Assembly (NCBI GenBank): GCA_964618895.1
Contig: CAZUDO010000100.1
Coordinates: 1 to 64,000 of the forward strand
DNA from: CAZUDO01 sp964618895
Lineage (GTDB): Bacteria > Desulfobacterota > Binatia > DP-6
DNA length: 64,000 bases
Direction of reading: 5' to 3'
Below the pieces are notes generated by a model. It searched no databases and was not told where the DNA came from. It saw nothing but the letters and a program-made list of their open reading frames with translations. A program made the position numbers and the translations under genes. Positions 32,914 through 41,974 of the stretch are shown in pieces (position 1 is the stretch's first letter; the number at the start of each line of letters is the position of its first letter).

Positions 32914-34354
32914 GCCGGGCGCCACGGCACCCGGGCGGATCCTGATCGCCGACGACGAGGAGTCCATCCGCTGGGTCCTGGAGCGGGCCTGCGCACAGCA
33001 CGGGCATACCGTCACCAGCGTCGGCAGCGGCACCGAGGCCCTCGCCGCCCTGCGCGCAAACCCGTTCGACCTGGCGGTGATCGACATCAAGATGCCCGAC
33101 CTCTCCGGACTCGACGTGCTCAGCCGCGCCCGCGAGGAGCAGATCGACACGCTGATCATCGTAATGACGGCACAGAACACGATGGGGAACGCCATCGAAG
33201 CAACCAAACGCGGCGCGTACGATTACCTGACCAAGCCCTTCGACCTCGACCAGGTGGCGTTCCTCGTCGGGCGCGCCCTGGAGCTGCGCCGCCTCACCCG
33301 CGATCTCGAGCGCCTGCGCGGCGAGCTGCAGCAGCGGTACGAGCTGGTCATCGGGCGCGCTCCCGCCATGCAGGAGGTCTACAAGCTGATCGGCCGGGTG
33401 GCGCCGACGGACGCGACCGTGCTCATCCAGGGCGAGACGGGAACCGGCAAGGAGCTGGTCGCCAAGACCATCCACTACCACTCGGCCCGTAACGGGCCGT
33501 TCATGGCCCTCAACTGCTCCGCCATCCCGAACGAGCTCCTCGAGAGCGAGCTCTTCGGCTACGAGCGCGGGGCGTTCACCGGCGCCGGCGTGCGCCGCAT
33601 CGGCAAGTTCGAGGCCGCGGCCGGCGGGACGCTCTTCCTCGACGAGATCGCGGACATGCCGCTCGCGCTGCAGGCGAAGCTCCTGCGCGTTCTCCAGGAG
33701 CGCGAGTTCACGCGCGTAGGCGGGCGTGAACCCATCCGCGCCAACGTGCGCATCGTGGCCGCCTCGAACCAGGATATCGAGGCCGCGGTCCGGGACGCCC
33801 GCTTTCGCGAGGACCTGTTCTTCCGCTTGAACGTGGTGCGCATCTGCGTCCCGCCGCTGCGCGATCGCCGGGGCGACATCCCGGAGCTGATCGAGTTCTT
33901 CATCGACAAGGTGAACCGCGATCTCGGCACGACCATCGTCGGCGTGAGCGACGACGCCCGCGCCATACTCATGCGGCACAGCTGGCCGGGCAACGTCCGC
34001 GAGCTCGAGAACGCGCTCCTGCGCGCCGCCGTGCTCGCCCGCGGACGCTCGCTGGTCGCAGAGGACTTTGCGTTGGCCGGCCAGCCGCGCGAGGCGCCGG
34101 CCGCCGCCCTCCCCCTAGAGGACGCCGTCCGCGCGCGCCTCTCGGAGCTGCTGGCGGCCGATGCCGCCACGCCAGTCAGCGACCTCTACGCCACGCTCAT
34201 CGGGGTGGTCGAGCGCCCCCTCATCGAGGTGGTCCTGGAACGGACCGGGGGCAACCAGGTGCGGGCCGCCGACATGCTCGGCATCAACCGCAACACCCTC
34301 CGGAAGAAGATCACCGACCTCCGCATCGCGATCCGCCGCGGGCCGGTATCGTGA
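32891..34354 (+). CDS. ntrC: NtrC-family sigma-54 response regulator
   Basis: A 487-residue activator: receiver domain (Asp in AVIDIKMPD, near 63; Lys in YLTKPF), AAA+ domain with Walker A GETGTGKE (near 181) and the sigma-54-contacting GAFTGA loop (near 228), and a Fis-type HTH at the C-terminus (GGNQVRAADMLGINRNTLRKKI) of the NtrC pattern. It is the partner of the upstream kinase. A sigma-54 promoter with a palindrome upstream lies before prkA in the same gene group and is a reasonable target. Its stop overlaps the thiE start (GTGA). Confidence 0.93.
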   Translation: MGQLPPDKPGATAPGRILIADDEESIRWVLERACAQHGHTVTSVGSGTEALAALRANPFDLAVIDIKMPDLSGLDVLSRAREEQIDTLIIVMTAQNTMGNAIEATKRGAYDYLTKPFDLDQVAFLVGRALELRRLTRDLERLRGELQQRYELVIGRAPAMQEVYKLIGRVAPTDATVLIQGETGTGKELVAKTIHYHSARNGPFMALNCSAIPNELLESELFGYERGAFTGAGVRRIGKFEAAAGGTLFLDEIADMPLALQAKLLRVLQEREFTRVGGREPIRANVRIVAASNQDIEAAVRDARFREDLFFRLNVVRICVPPLRDRRGDIPELIEFFIDKVNRDLGTTIVGVSDDARAILMRHSWPGNVRELENALLRAAVLARGRSLVAEDFALAGQPREAPAAALPLEDAVRARLSELLAADAATPVSDLYATLIGVVERPLIEVVLERTGGNQVRAADMLGINRNTLRKKITDLRIAIRRGPVS

Positions 34355-34974
34355 GCCGGCTGGCACTCCCGCCGCTGTACGCCATCGTCGACCCGCTCGA
34401 GACCGGCCAGGATCCGGTGACGCTGGCGGCGGCGTTCCTGGCCGGCGGCGCCCGCCTCATCCAGCTCCGCTGGAAGGGCGCCAGCAGCCGCGAGCTGGTC
34501 GCGGCAGCCACCGCCATCCGGGCCTGGGCGACTGCGGCACGCGCCCTGTTCCTGGTCAACGATCGTCCCGACATCGCCCGCGCCGTCGGCGCCGATGGCG
34601 TCCACCTCGGTCAGGACGACCTGCCGCTCGCGGCCGCACGCCGCATACTCGGCCCGGGGCCCGTGATCGGGATATCCACGCACTCCGTCGACGAGGCGCG
34701 GGCGGCCCACGCGAGCGGTGCCGACTACCTTGGCATCGGTCCGGTCTATGCCACCGCGAGCAAGAGCGATGCTTTGACGCCCCGCGGGCTCGATCTCGTC
34801 CGGGCCGTGCGTATTGCCGTGCCCGTGCCGCTGGTCGCCATCGGCGGGATCACCGCCGCAACCGCCCCGGGCGTGCTGGCGGCGGGTGCCGACGCCGTGG
34901 CCATGATCGCCGGCTTGGTGCGAACCGCCGATCCTGCCGCGGCTGTCGGGACCGTACTCGCCCGTCTGGGGTGA
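34351..34974 (+). CDS. thiE: Thiamine-phosphate synthase
   Basis: A 207-residue TIM-barrel enzyme that joins the hydroxymethylpyrimidine and thiazole phosphates to make thiamine phosphate. Diagnostic motifs are LIQLRWKG, LFLVNDRPDIARAVGADGVHLGQDD, DYLGIGPVYATASK and VPLVAIGGI. The GTG start overlaps the ntrC stop by four bases, so it is co-translated with the regulator, which is probably incidental. A 12-base palindrome, GACCGGCCGGTC, follows the stop at 34978-34989. Confidence 0.93.
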   Translation: MSRLALPPLYAIVDPLETGQDPVTLAAAFLAGGARLIQLRWKGASSRELVAAATAIRAWATAARALFLVNDRPDIARAVGADGVHLGQDDLPLAAARRILGPGPVIGISTHSVDEARAAHASGADYLGIGPVYATASKSDALTPRGLDLVRAVRIAVPVPLVAIGGITAATAPGVLAAGADAVAMIAGLVRTADPAAAVGTVLARLG

Positions 34975-34998
34975 GGGGACCGGCCGGTCACCCGGCTC

Positions 34999-37104
34999 TT
35001 ACTCCTCCTCCTCCTCGATATGCTCCACGTCGAGGAAGGTTCCCAGAGGGGGGAGGCCGATGTCGTGCCGCCCCTTCTCGCCGACCGCGGGGACCTCGAG
35101 CAGGTCGTCGCACGCCTGGATGCCGGTCACGCACTCGAGCACCGAGTGGTCACCCGCATGCCCGTTCGGAACGAATATCTGCGGGCGGTCGAACGGCGCG
35201 CGCTCCTTACGCACGCGCTCGTCGGTCAGGCTGAGCAGGAACTCGACCAGCGGCTCCTCATCCTCCTCCTCGACCGCGATGCGCGCGATCTGCCGGTCGA
35301 GATCCGCGAGGTTCTCGTTGCTGAAGTCCCCCTGGCGGTCGTAGAATTCTACGATCTGCGTCAGGGTCACCTGCCCGCCGTTATGGAAGTACGGGCCGGT
35401 CAGCGCGACGTTGCGGAGGCCGGGCACCTTGAACGCCCCGTCGACCGACACGCGGTCGCCAACGGGACACAGTTCCTCGTCGAGCCCCCCGCACCCGGGC
35501 AGCTCCGGGGCGAAGTCGAACCCGAGGAGCTGCTGGCGCACGAACGACAACGGCTTGCCCGCCTCCATCCCGCCGCGCCCCAGGTCCTCTGCCGTCGGCC
35601 GCACGCCGATATTGGAGAACCCGTTGTCGAGGAAGGTGGTCAACGGTCCGATCACCAGCGTGCCGGCCATGAGCTCGGGCGTCTCCTCGACTTCGATCAA
35701 CTCGAGCTCGTCGTCTTCGACCAGGTTGCCGACCGCGGCGTCGGTCAACTCGGGCCCGCCGTGGCAGCTCACGCAGTTTCCGACACCGACATCCTCGAAG
35801 ATGGGATCGTCCGACGCGCCGGGCCCTTGATTGATGAAGGCGAGGAGTCCGCGCAACTGCTCCTGGCTCAGCTGGTCGTTCTGCCCCTCCATGAACTTGT
35901 CGAACGGCGTCCGATCGGCCACCAGCGTGCTCTCGTACATCTGCACCGCGACGCCGAAGAACAGGCTGAAGTTGCTCTCCATCTGCGTATAGCCCTCGTC
36001 CAGCTCGGTCGACTCCCAGTACTTCTTCTTGAACGCTGTCCGGATCAACGTCCGGTACGAGGTCGTGATCCCCGTACGGCCAACGGCCCGTCCGTTCCGC
36101 AGGCTCGCCCGTGACAGGGGTCCGAGAGCGCCGTCCTTGGGGTGCACCAACTGGAGTCCCAGAGGCCGCAGGCCGAGCAGCTTCCGGCCCACGTCACGGA
36201 ACGGCCGGTTGAAGAACGACATCTCCAGGTCGCTCCCCGGCGGCCCGACCGCCTGCGAGGCCAGGCTCGAGTTGTTGAGGCGGATCGCCCGCCGCACCAG
36301 CGTGCCGTTGTCGAGCACCAGAACGGTCGCGCCCTCGTCCAGCGGCCCGAGCGGGCTCACGCCGTTGAACTCGTTGTGCGCTCGCCCGTCCCAGAAGTTC
36401 GCGAAGTTGAAGACCGCGTTGATCATCGTGGGCGTGTTGCGTGGTTCGACCCGGCGCACGTTCATCCCGCCGACGTTGAAGATCCCGTCGGCGAACGGGA
36501 CGCCGAGGTCACCGGGTTGCCCCGGAAGGACGCCGGAAAAGTTGGCGTTGAACACGCCCTGCGAGGACACCACGTCGTCGCTGTCATGTAGCACCGTGGA
36601 GGTCCGGTCCTCGGGCTCCTCCAGCTGGTGGAACGGAAAGTCCTCCGGGCTGAGCTCGTAGTTCGGTCCACCGTCGCCGGTCGGGGTCGGGTCGAAGACC
36701 TCGCGCATCAGGGGATTGGTGTGCTTGAGCCCCGGGCTCAGCTGGTTCTTGGCCCGACTGTCGGCACCGGCGTGGAAGTGACACGTTCCGCAGGCCTGCC
36801 CGTCACTCCCGACCTGCATGTCCCAGAACAGCGCCTTGCCGAGCCGAGTCGCGGCCAGCCGGGCCTCGCTCCCGTCCCGCAGGACCTCGTCCAGGTTGTC
36901 CGGGGCAGGCACCTCCACGCGGTGCAGCGACCCGAGACCGGCAGCCACCGCAGCGCGCCTGACCTGGCCCGGCGCGAGCTGCTCCTGGGCCGAGGCCTCG
37001 ACAGCCCCGAGGACAACGCCAAGCGATAGGCCGGCCACTGGGAGCAGCCGCTTCGCTTCGTCCATGAACCTGCGTATCCGGAGTCCACTCGATGCATTCG
37101 TCAT
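34999..37104 (-). CDS. Large di-heme cytochrome c peroxidase (MauG/CcpA type)
   Basis: A 701-residue exported protein; a signal peptide ends near VEASA. The first heme site is CGTCHFH (near residue 110) and the second CVSCHGG (near 447). Segments such as TPTMINAVFNFANFWDGRAH, TVLHDSDD, VPGLRNVALTGPYFHNGG and LTQIVEFYDRQGDF are typical of this peroxidase family, which reduces hydrogen peroxide or modifies partners. It is about twice the usual CcpA length, with extra sequence between the hemes, and ends in a Glu run. The start at 37104 follows GAGG; an ATG at 37173 lacks a site. A direct repeat lies 82-118 bases upstream. Confidence 0.88.
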   Translation of the reverse strand: MTNASSGLRIRRFMDEAKRLLPVAGLSLGVVLGAVEASAQEQLAPGQVRRAAVAAGLGSLHRVEVPAPDNLDEVLRDGSEARLAATRLGKALFWDMQVGSDGQACGTCHFHAGADSRAKNQLSPGLKHTNPLMREVFDPTPTGDGGPNYELSPEDFPFHQLEEPEDRTSTVLHDSDDVVSSQGVFNANFSGVLPGQPGDLGVPFADGIFNVGGMNVRRVEPRNTPTMINAVFNFANFWDGRAHNEFNGVSPLGPLDEGATVLVLDNGTLVRRAIRLNNSSLASQAVGPPGSDLEMSFFNRPFRDVGRKLLGLRPLGLQLVHPKDGALGPLSRASLRNGRAVGRTGITTSYRTLIRTAFKKKYWESTELDEGYTQMESNFSLFFGVAVQMYESTLVADRTPFDKFMEGQNDQLSQEQLRGLLAFINQGPGASDDPIFEDVGVGNCVSCHGGPELTDAAVGNLVEDDELELIEVEETPELMAGTLVIGPLTTFLDNGFSNIGVRPTAEDLGRGGMEAGKPLSFVRQQLLGFDFAPELPGCGGLDEELCPVGDRVSVDGAFKVPGLRNVALTGPYFHNGGQVTLTQIVEFYDRQGDFSNENLADLDRQIARIAVEEEDEEPLVEFLLSLTDERVRKERAPFDRPQIFVPNGHAGDHSVLECVTGIQACDDLLEVPAVGEKGRHDIGLPPLGTFLDVEHIEEEEE

Positions 37105-37185
37105 GTCGTCCTCACTTTGCGCTTGGCTGTCGTGTAGCCGTTCCCGCCGCCCTCGCATCACGGGGCACAGCATGATGCAGCATTC

Positions 37186-37222
37186 TTAGATTCTGCTGAG
37201 TTCTGGATTAGATTCTGCTGAG
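37186..37222. repeat. Two 15-bp direct repeats at 22-bp period
   Basis: TTAGATTCTGCTGAG occurs at 37186-37200 and again, identically, at 37208-37222. The 22-bp period is two helical turns, the usual spacing for sites bound by OmpR/PhoB-type regulator dimers. The pair is upstream of the peroxidase gene and downstream of an OmpR-type two-component system. Its AT-richness stands out from its surroundings. Confidence 0.85.
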
Positions 37223-37262
37223 AAACGCCCGGGGCTTTCCGCCTGAACCGTGCGGGCTTTCC

Positions 37263-38699
37263 CTAGGCGGAGCCCTCTGCCGGCAGGACGAGGCGAAAGC
37301 AGCTACCGTTCCCGGGGGTCGATACGAGGTTCACCGCTCCCCCATGGGCGCGCGCGATCGCTTTCACGATGGCGAGACCGAGCCCGACGCCGTCCGAGTC
37401 TCCGGCCGTCGTGGCCGTGCTGTAGAACGGCCGGAAGATCTTCTCCTGCTCGTCGTGGGGGATGCCGGGACCCGAGTCCTCCACGGACACCGTCACGCGG
37501 TCGCCTCCGTTCCCCACCACAACCTCGACCCTTCCTCCCACCCCGGCGAACCGCATCGCATTGTGGAGCAGGTTGAGCAGTGCCTCCACGATCAGCTGCT
37601 TGCTGCCCCGCACGCACGCCGGCACCATCGGGCCACACCCGAGCCGCACGCCCCGCTCCTGCGCCAAAGGTGTCATCTGCTCGACCAACTCACCCACGAC
37701 CAGCTCGAGATCGACCCTTTCACTGAACACGTGCTGGTCTCGCGCTTCATGATCGAGCCGCGCCAGGAGAAGCAGGCGGCCGCACATCCGCGTCAACCGC
37801 TCCAGCTCCTCCTGAACCCGCTCGAGCGGTCCCCGCAACTCGGGCGGCACACCGTTGCGGAGGATCATGTCCAGCTCGCCGCGGATGCGGGTGAGCGGTG
37901 TACGGAGCTGATGCGCCGCACCCGACGTGAACTGCTCCATCTGCTGCAACGATTGCTGCAGCCGGTCCAGCATCCCGTTCAGCACCATCGCCAACTGATC
38001 CAGCTCGTCATCGGCGCCGGACAGCGGCAAGCGCTCGGACAGGTTCGTCGCCGTGATCCTCGACGCCCGCCTGGTCATTCGCGCCACGGGCCTCAACGCG
38101 CGGCTCGTCACAGACCACAAGAGGACGAACACCACCCCAAGCCCCCCCGCCGAGTACAGCAGGGCGTACTCGAGGGAACGCTGCATCGCCGCGTTGAGCG
38201 GCCCCAGAGAGACTGCGACTTGCACGACCAGCGGGCCCCCGCCCCACGGGTTCGCAATCTCGCGCACGCGCTCGCTCCGGACCCGGATGCGTTCACCCGG
38301 CTTGCGGTCGCCGGGATACGCCGCCTCTTCGATCCGGACACGATCCGCCTCTTCGTCACCCGCCAGGGCACTCGGGACGGGTAGCCTCGCCTCGCCGAGG
38401 TTCTTGCTCCGCGCCACAGGGCGGCCGTCCTCTGTGGCGACCTGGTAGAAATACGTGTACGGGGAGAACCGGTAGTTGGTCTCGATGGCGAGCAGCGCCT
38501 CGAGCGTGAGCTGCGATCCGCCTCCCGTGAGCACGGACAGCACCTCGTCGCACTTGGTTTCCAACGTCTTCTCCAGCTGACCCAGGAGCTGTGCCTGCGT
38601 CCGCAGGTGGAAGACGATCATGAGGCCGGACGCGATCGCGACCGCCAACGCAAACGTCGACAGGGTGAGCTTCCAGCGGATCGACAGCCGCCGCGTCAT
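37263..38699 (-). CDS. Membrane sensor histidine kinase (heavy-metal/stress type)
   Basis: A 478-residue kinase with two membrane segments (about residues 12-30 and 180-200), a periplasmic sensor between them, a HAMP domain (SRALRPVARMTRRASRI...LPLSGADDELDQLA), the H-box SGAAHQLRTPLTRIRGEL and catalytic motifs NLLHNAM, DSGPGIP and GVGLGLAIVKAIARAHGG. The layout is that of CusS-like kinases. The ATG at 38699 overlaps the regulator stop (ATGA). Its trigger is unknown; the adjacent peroxidase suggests oxidative or metal stress. Confidence 0.9.
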   Translation of the reverse strand: MTRRLSIRWKLTLSTFALAVAIASGLMIVFHLRTQAQLLGQLEKTLETKCDEVLSVLTGGGSQLTLEALLAIETNYRFSPYTYFYQVATEDGRPVARSKNLGEARLPVPSALAGDEEADRVRIEEAAYPGDRKPGERIRVRSERVREIANPWGGGPLVVQVAVSLGPLNAAMQRSLEYALLYSAGGLGVVFVLLWSVTSRALRPVARMTRRASRITATNLSERLPLSGADDELDQLAMVLNGMLDRLQQSLQQMEQFTSGAAHQLRTPLTRIRGELDMILRNGVPPELRGPLERVQEELERLTRMCGRLLLLARLDHEARDQHVFSERVDLELVVGELVEQMTPLAQERGVRLGCGPMVPACVRGSKQLIVEALLNLLHNAMRFAGVGGRVEVVVGNGGDRVTVSVEDSGPGIPHDEQEKIFRPFYSTATTAGDSDGVGLGLAIVKAIARAHGGAVNLVSTPGNGSCFRLVLPAEGSA

Positions 38700-39373
38700 G
38701 GCGGCTCCGGCGACAACACATACCCGATGCCGCGCACGGTATGGATGAGCTTCGCCTCGGAGCCGGAATCGACCTTTGTCCGCACATAGCGAATGTAGAC
38801 GTCGATCACGTTGCTGAAGTAGTCGAAGTGCTGATCCCACACGTGCTCGGCGATCATCGTCCTCGTCAGCACGTGCCCCTGACTCCGGAGGAGGTATTCC
38901 AGCAGCGCGAATTCTTTGGGGGTGAGATCGATCGGGCGGCCACCGCGCGTGACCTTCCGCGTCGCCAGATGCATCTCGAGATCGGCGGCGCGCAGGACTT
39001 CCTGATCGAGTTGAAGAGAGCGCCGCAGGAGCGCGCGGACGCGCGCCACCAGCTCCGCGAAGTTGAACGGCTTGACGAGGTAATCGTCGGCGCCGCTGTT
39101 CAGGCCGTGGATGCGATCACCGACGCCGTCCTTCGCCGAGATGATGAGCACCGGGACGCGGCAGCCCTGCTTGCGGATCTCGGCCAGGACCTGGAACCCG
39201 TCCATGTGCGGGATCAGCAGGTCGAGGATGATGAGGTCGTACGGCTCGTGCAGGGCCAGATGGAAGGCATCGCGGCCGTCCGCGGACGAGTCCACGCAGA
39301 ACCCCTCCTGCGTGAGCCCACGCTGCACGAAACTCGCGACCCGGAGGTCGTCCTCTACCAGCAGGAGACGCAT
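38696..39373 (-). CDS. OmpR/CusR-type response regulator
   Basis: A 225-residue regulator. Receiver: acidic pair VEDD, Asp in IILDLLIP (near 51), Thr/Ser in LIISAKD, Lys in DDYLVKPFNF. Output: winged helix (DLTPKEFALLEYLLRSQGHV, VIDVYIRYVRTKVD, IHTVRGIGYVL) of the OmpR/PhoB class. It is first in an operon with the kinase gene. The likely target is the direct repeat in front of the peroxidase gene just downstream. Confidence 0.92.
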   Translation of the reverse strand: MRLLLVEDDLRVASFVQRGLTQEGFCVDSSADGRDAFHLALHEPYDLIILDLLIPHMDGFQVLAEIRKQGCRVPVLIISAKDGVGDRIHGLNSGADDYLVKPFNFAELVARVRALLRRSLQLDQEVLRAADLEMHLATRKVTRGGRPIDLTPKEFALLEYLLRSQGHVLTRTMIAEHVWDQHFDYFSNVIDVYIRYVRTKVDSGSEAKLIHTVRGIGYVLSPEPP

Positions 39374-39647
39374 GACCCGGCTCTGCCCACGAGCGAGGGA
39401 CAGTACGCAGCGGTGAGTTCACCCACAATCTTCAGTGCCATGCCCGACCGCACCGCAGCTACACCTTCCCGAGCTCTAACGCAGTCCGCTGCGACCCGCC
39501 GCGTGCTCCGGCCACCGGGCGCCCGGATACCGCGGCACGCTGCACAGCACTAGCAGCAGCGCTCGCCCTCGTGACCTGGAGCTTCCGGAAACGGGCATCC
39601 GGGGAACACCGCTAGGCGATTCCCCCGGGGGGTGTGAACCGGCGACG

Positions 39648-41036
39648 CTAGTGCAAGGCCGCCGACCCGGGGCCACCGCTGGCAGCGTCCTCCCGGGAGA
39701 CTTCGCGATTCTCGAAGCGGGTGAACTCCTTCAGGAAGGTGAGCTCGACGGTGCCGATCGGCCCATTGCGCTGCTTGGCGACGATGACGTCGGCGATACC
39801 CTTCTTGTCGGAGTCCTCGAGGTAGTACTCCTCGCGGTAGAGGAAACAGATCACGTCGGCGTCCTGCTCGATGGCGCCCGACTCGCGCAGGTCGGCCAGA
39901 CGCGGGATAGGCGGCTGGCGATTCTCGACCTGGCGGTTCAGCTGCGACAACGCGACCACCGGAAGCTTCAGCTCCTTGGCCAGGGCTTTCAGCGAGCGGC
40001 TGATCTCGGATATCTCCTGCTCGCGGCTGTCCCGCCCTTCCGCACTATGCATGAGCTGGATGTAGTCTACGACGATGAGACCGAGCTTGGCCTCCGGGTC
40101 ACGCTTCAAGCGCCGGGCCTTCGCGCGCAGCTCGAGCACGGAGAGCGCTGGTGAATCGTCGATGTAGATGGGGGCGTCGGCGAGGCGCCCAGCGGCCATC
40201 GCGAGCCGGGGAAACTCGCGCTCCGTCAGGTGCCCCGTGCGCACGCGCGCCAAGTCGACGCGGGCCTCGGAGCAGAGCATGCGCATCGCCAGCTGCTCCT
40301 TGGCCATCTCGAGCGAGAACACCGCCACCCCGACATCGGCACGGAGCGCACAGTTCTCCGCGATGTTGAGGCAGAAGGCGGTCTTCCCCATACTGGGACG
40401 CCCGGCCACGATGATGAGGTCCGACGGCTGCAGCCCGGACGTGAGGCGGTCCAAGTCGACGAAGCCCGTCGGCACGCCCGTGACCGACTGCTTCTGCTCG
40501 TACAGGCGTTCGATGGTCTTGATCGAATCGACCAGGATGTCCTGCAGGCGCGAAAAGCTCGCCCGCACCTTACGCTCGGCAATATTGAAGATCGCCTGCT
40601 CGGCGCGGTCGAGCAGCTCGTTCACGTTGGTGGTGGCCTCGTAGCCTTTGGTGGCGATGTCGGTGGCCGCGGTGATGAGATCGCGCTGGACGGCGCGGTC
40701 GCGCACGATGCGTGCGTAGTGCATCACGTTGGCCGCCGTCGGTACCCGCTCGGCCAGCTCGGCGAGATACGCGGCCCCACCGACGTCGGCAAGCTCGCCG
40801 CGCGCCCGCAGCATCTCGGCCAGAGTGATGATGTCGACCGGCTCGCTCTTTTCCGAGAGCGCGAGCATGGCGCGGAAGAGCTTGCGATGCGCGCCGCGGT
40901 AGAAATCGTCCGGCCGTACGAGCTCGACGACGCGATCGATGGCCGTATTGTCGAGCAGGACCCCTCCCAGGACCGATTCTTCGGCCTCGAGGTTCTGCGG
41001 CGGCACGCGCCGCAGGTTCTCTTCGATCGTGCTCAT
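39648..41036 (-). CDS. dnaB: Replicative DNA helicase DnaB
   Basis: A 462-residue hexameric 5'-3' helicase that unwinds the replication fork. N-terminal domain: RRVPPQNLEAEESVLGGVLLDN. RecA-like C-terminal domain: Walker A GRPSMGKTAFCLNIA (near residue 210), LGLIVVDYIQLM (Walker B) and ALSQLNRQVENR with Arg finger region. Length and motifs are normal; no intein is seen. It stands apart from the regulatory genes to its left by a 270-base gap in which I see no feature. Confidence 0.95.
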   Translation of the reverse strand: MSTIEENLRRVPPQNLEAEESVLGGVLLDNTAIDRVVELVRPDDFYRGAHRKLFRAMLALSEKSEPVDIITLAEMLRARGELADVGGAAYLAELAERVPTAANVMHYARIVRDRAVQRDLITAATDIATKGYEATTNVNELLDRAEQAIFNIAERKVRASFSRLQDILVDSIKTIERLYEQKQSVTGVPTGFVDLDRLTSGLQPSDLIIVAGRPSMGKTAFCLNIAENCALRADVGVAVFSLEMAKEQLAMRMLCSEARVDLARVRTGHLTEREFPRLAMAAGRLADAPIYIDDSPALSVLELRAKARRLKRDPEAKLGLIVVDYIQLMHSAEGRDSREQEISEISRSLKALAKELKLPVVALSQLNRQVENRQPPIPRLADLRESGAIEQDADVICFLYREEYYLEDSDKKGIADVIVAKQRNGPIGTVELTFLKEFTRFENREVSREDAASGGPGSAALH

Positions 41037-41066
41037 CCCCGCCGCACCTGCCCCGTCCCCCAGACG

Positions 41067-41270
41067 CTACGGGCGGCGCTGTTCCGCGAGGACACGGTCG
41101 AGCGCCTGGCGGTCCCCCGACGACAGCGGCTCGTGGACCTGCAGTGCAGGGTCGAGCATGAGCAGGCGCCACACCATCGCGCTGGTCACCACACCGCCCG
41201 CGAGCATGAGCAGGGGCCCGATCAGCGTACGCGGGGGTGCTCCGCGCCGCTGCTCTCTCCTGTCCGCCAT
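41067..41270 (-). CDS. Small membrane protein, function unknown
   Basis: A 67-residue protein with one membrane segment (TLIGPLLMLAGGVVTSAMVW, about residues 15-34) and charged ends. The ATG at 41270 has GGAGGAGG upstream. It overlaps the end of the HAD gene by 49 bases and precedes dnaB by 30, so it is likely co-transcribed with both. No family is recognised. Confidence 0.55.
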   Translation of the reverse strand: MADRREQRRGAPPRTLIGPLLMLAGGVVTSAMVWRLLMLDPALQVHEPLSSGDRQALDRVLAEQRRP

Positions 41271-41971
41271 GTTGCTACCCTCCTCCCAGCATCGAGCGGC
41301 GCCGCCGCCGTTTCGTCGAGCCGCAGCTGCAGCACGGGCCAGCCGCGGCGGAGCGCCATCCGGCGGAGCCGCGGGTCGGGGTTGACCGCCCGGGGTTCGC
41401 CGACGCGCTCGAGCAACGGCAAGTCCGTGATCGAGTCGGTGTAGAAGTAACTGCGCGCGAGGTCAACCCCCTGAGCGGCGGCGAACTGCTCCGCCCAATA
41501 GATCTTACCTTTGCCGTAGCACACCGGACGCACCGGTTCGCCGGTGAAGCAGCCGTCCTGGACGACCAGATCGCTGAACAACAGGTGGTCGATGCCGCAA
41601 TCCGCGGCGACCGGCTCGGCGAGATAGCGCGTCGCGCTGGTGATGATGGCGGTGACGTGCCCGGCGCGTCGATGCGCGTCGACCGTGGCGGTCATCGCCG
41701 GCAGGAGATAGGGCCGCAGCTCCTGGTGATACCAGCGCACGGCATCGGCGCGGATGGTGGACTCGACCTTGCCACGGATGAACGACATGGACCGCGCCAG
41801 CGCCCGGTCGACATCGAGCAGACCGAGCTTGTAACGCAACACGTAGTAGACCGTGATCGCCACGTCGCGGCGCCGCGCCTGACCAGTGCGCCGCAGGTGC
41901 TGCATGTAGAGCGACGCCGAGTTGCGCGCGATGAGCGTGCCGTCGATGTCGAAAAGTGCCCCGACCGCCAC
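41222..41971 (-). CDS. HAD-superfamily phosphatase (SerB/HAD-IB type)
   Basis: A 249-residue hydrolase. The catalytic motif is FDIDGTLI (residues 7-14); motif II is TAIITSATR, and a conserved Lys and Asp follow in KGKIYW and YFYTDSITDLPLL. This layout is that of the HAD-IB family, which includes phosphoserine and lipid phosphatases. The substrate cannot be told. It lies three bases after the thiolase stop, on the same strand. Confidence 0.85.
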   Translation of the reverse strand: MAVGALFDIDGTLIARNSASLYMQHLRRTGQARRRDVAITVYYVLRYKLGLLDVDRALARSMSFIRGKVESTIRADAVRWYHQELRPYLLPAMTATVDAHRRAGHVTAIITSATRYLAEPVAADCGIDHLLFSDLVVQDGCFTGEPVRPVCYGKGKIYWAEQFAAAQGVDLARSYFYTDSITDLPLLERVGEPRAVNPDPRLRRMALRRGWPVLQLRLDETAAAPLDAGRRVATWRTGESSGAEHPRVR

Positions 41972-41974
41972 GGG

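Noticed and set aside
34978..34989. GACCGGCCGGTC palindrome after thiE as a regulator site
   Set aside because: It is a simple GC palindrome without a loop, at the end of two convergent genes, and expected by chance in such DNA; kept only as a note in the thiE entry.
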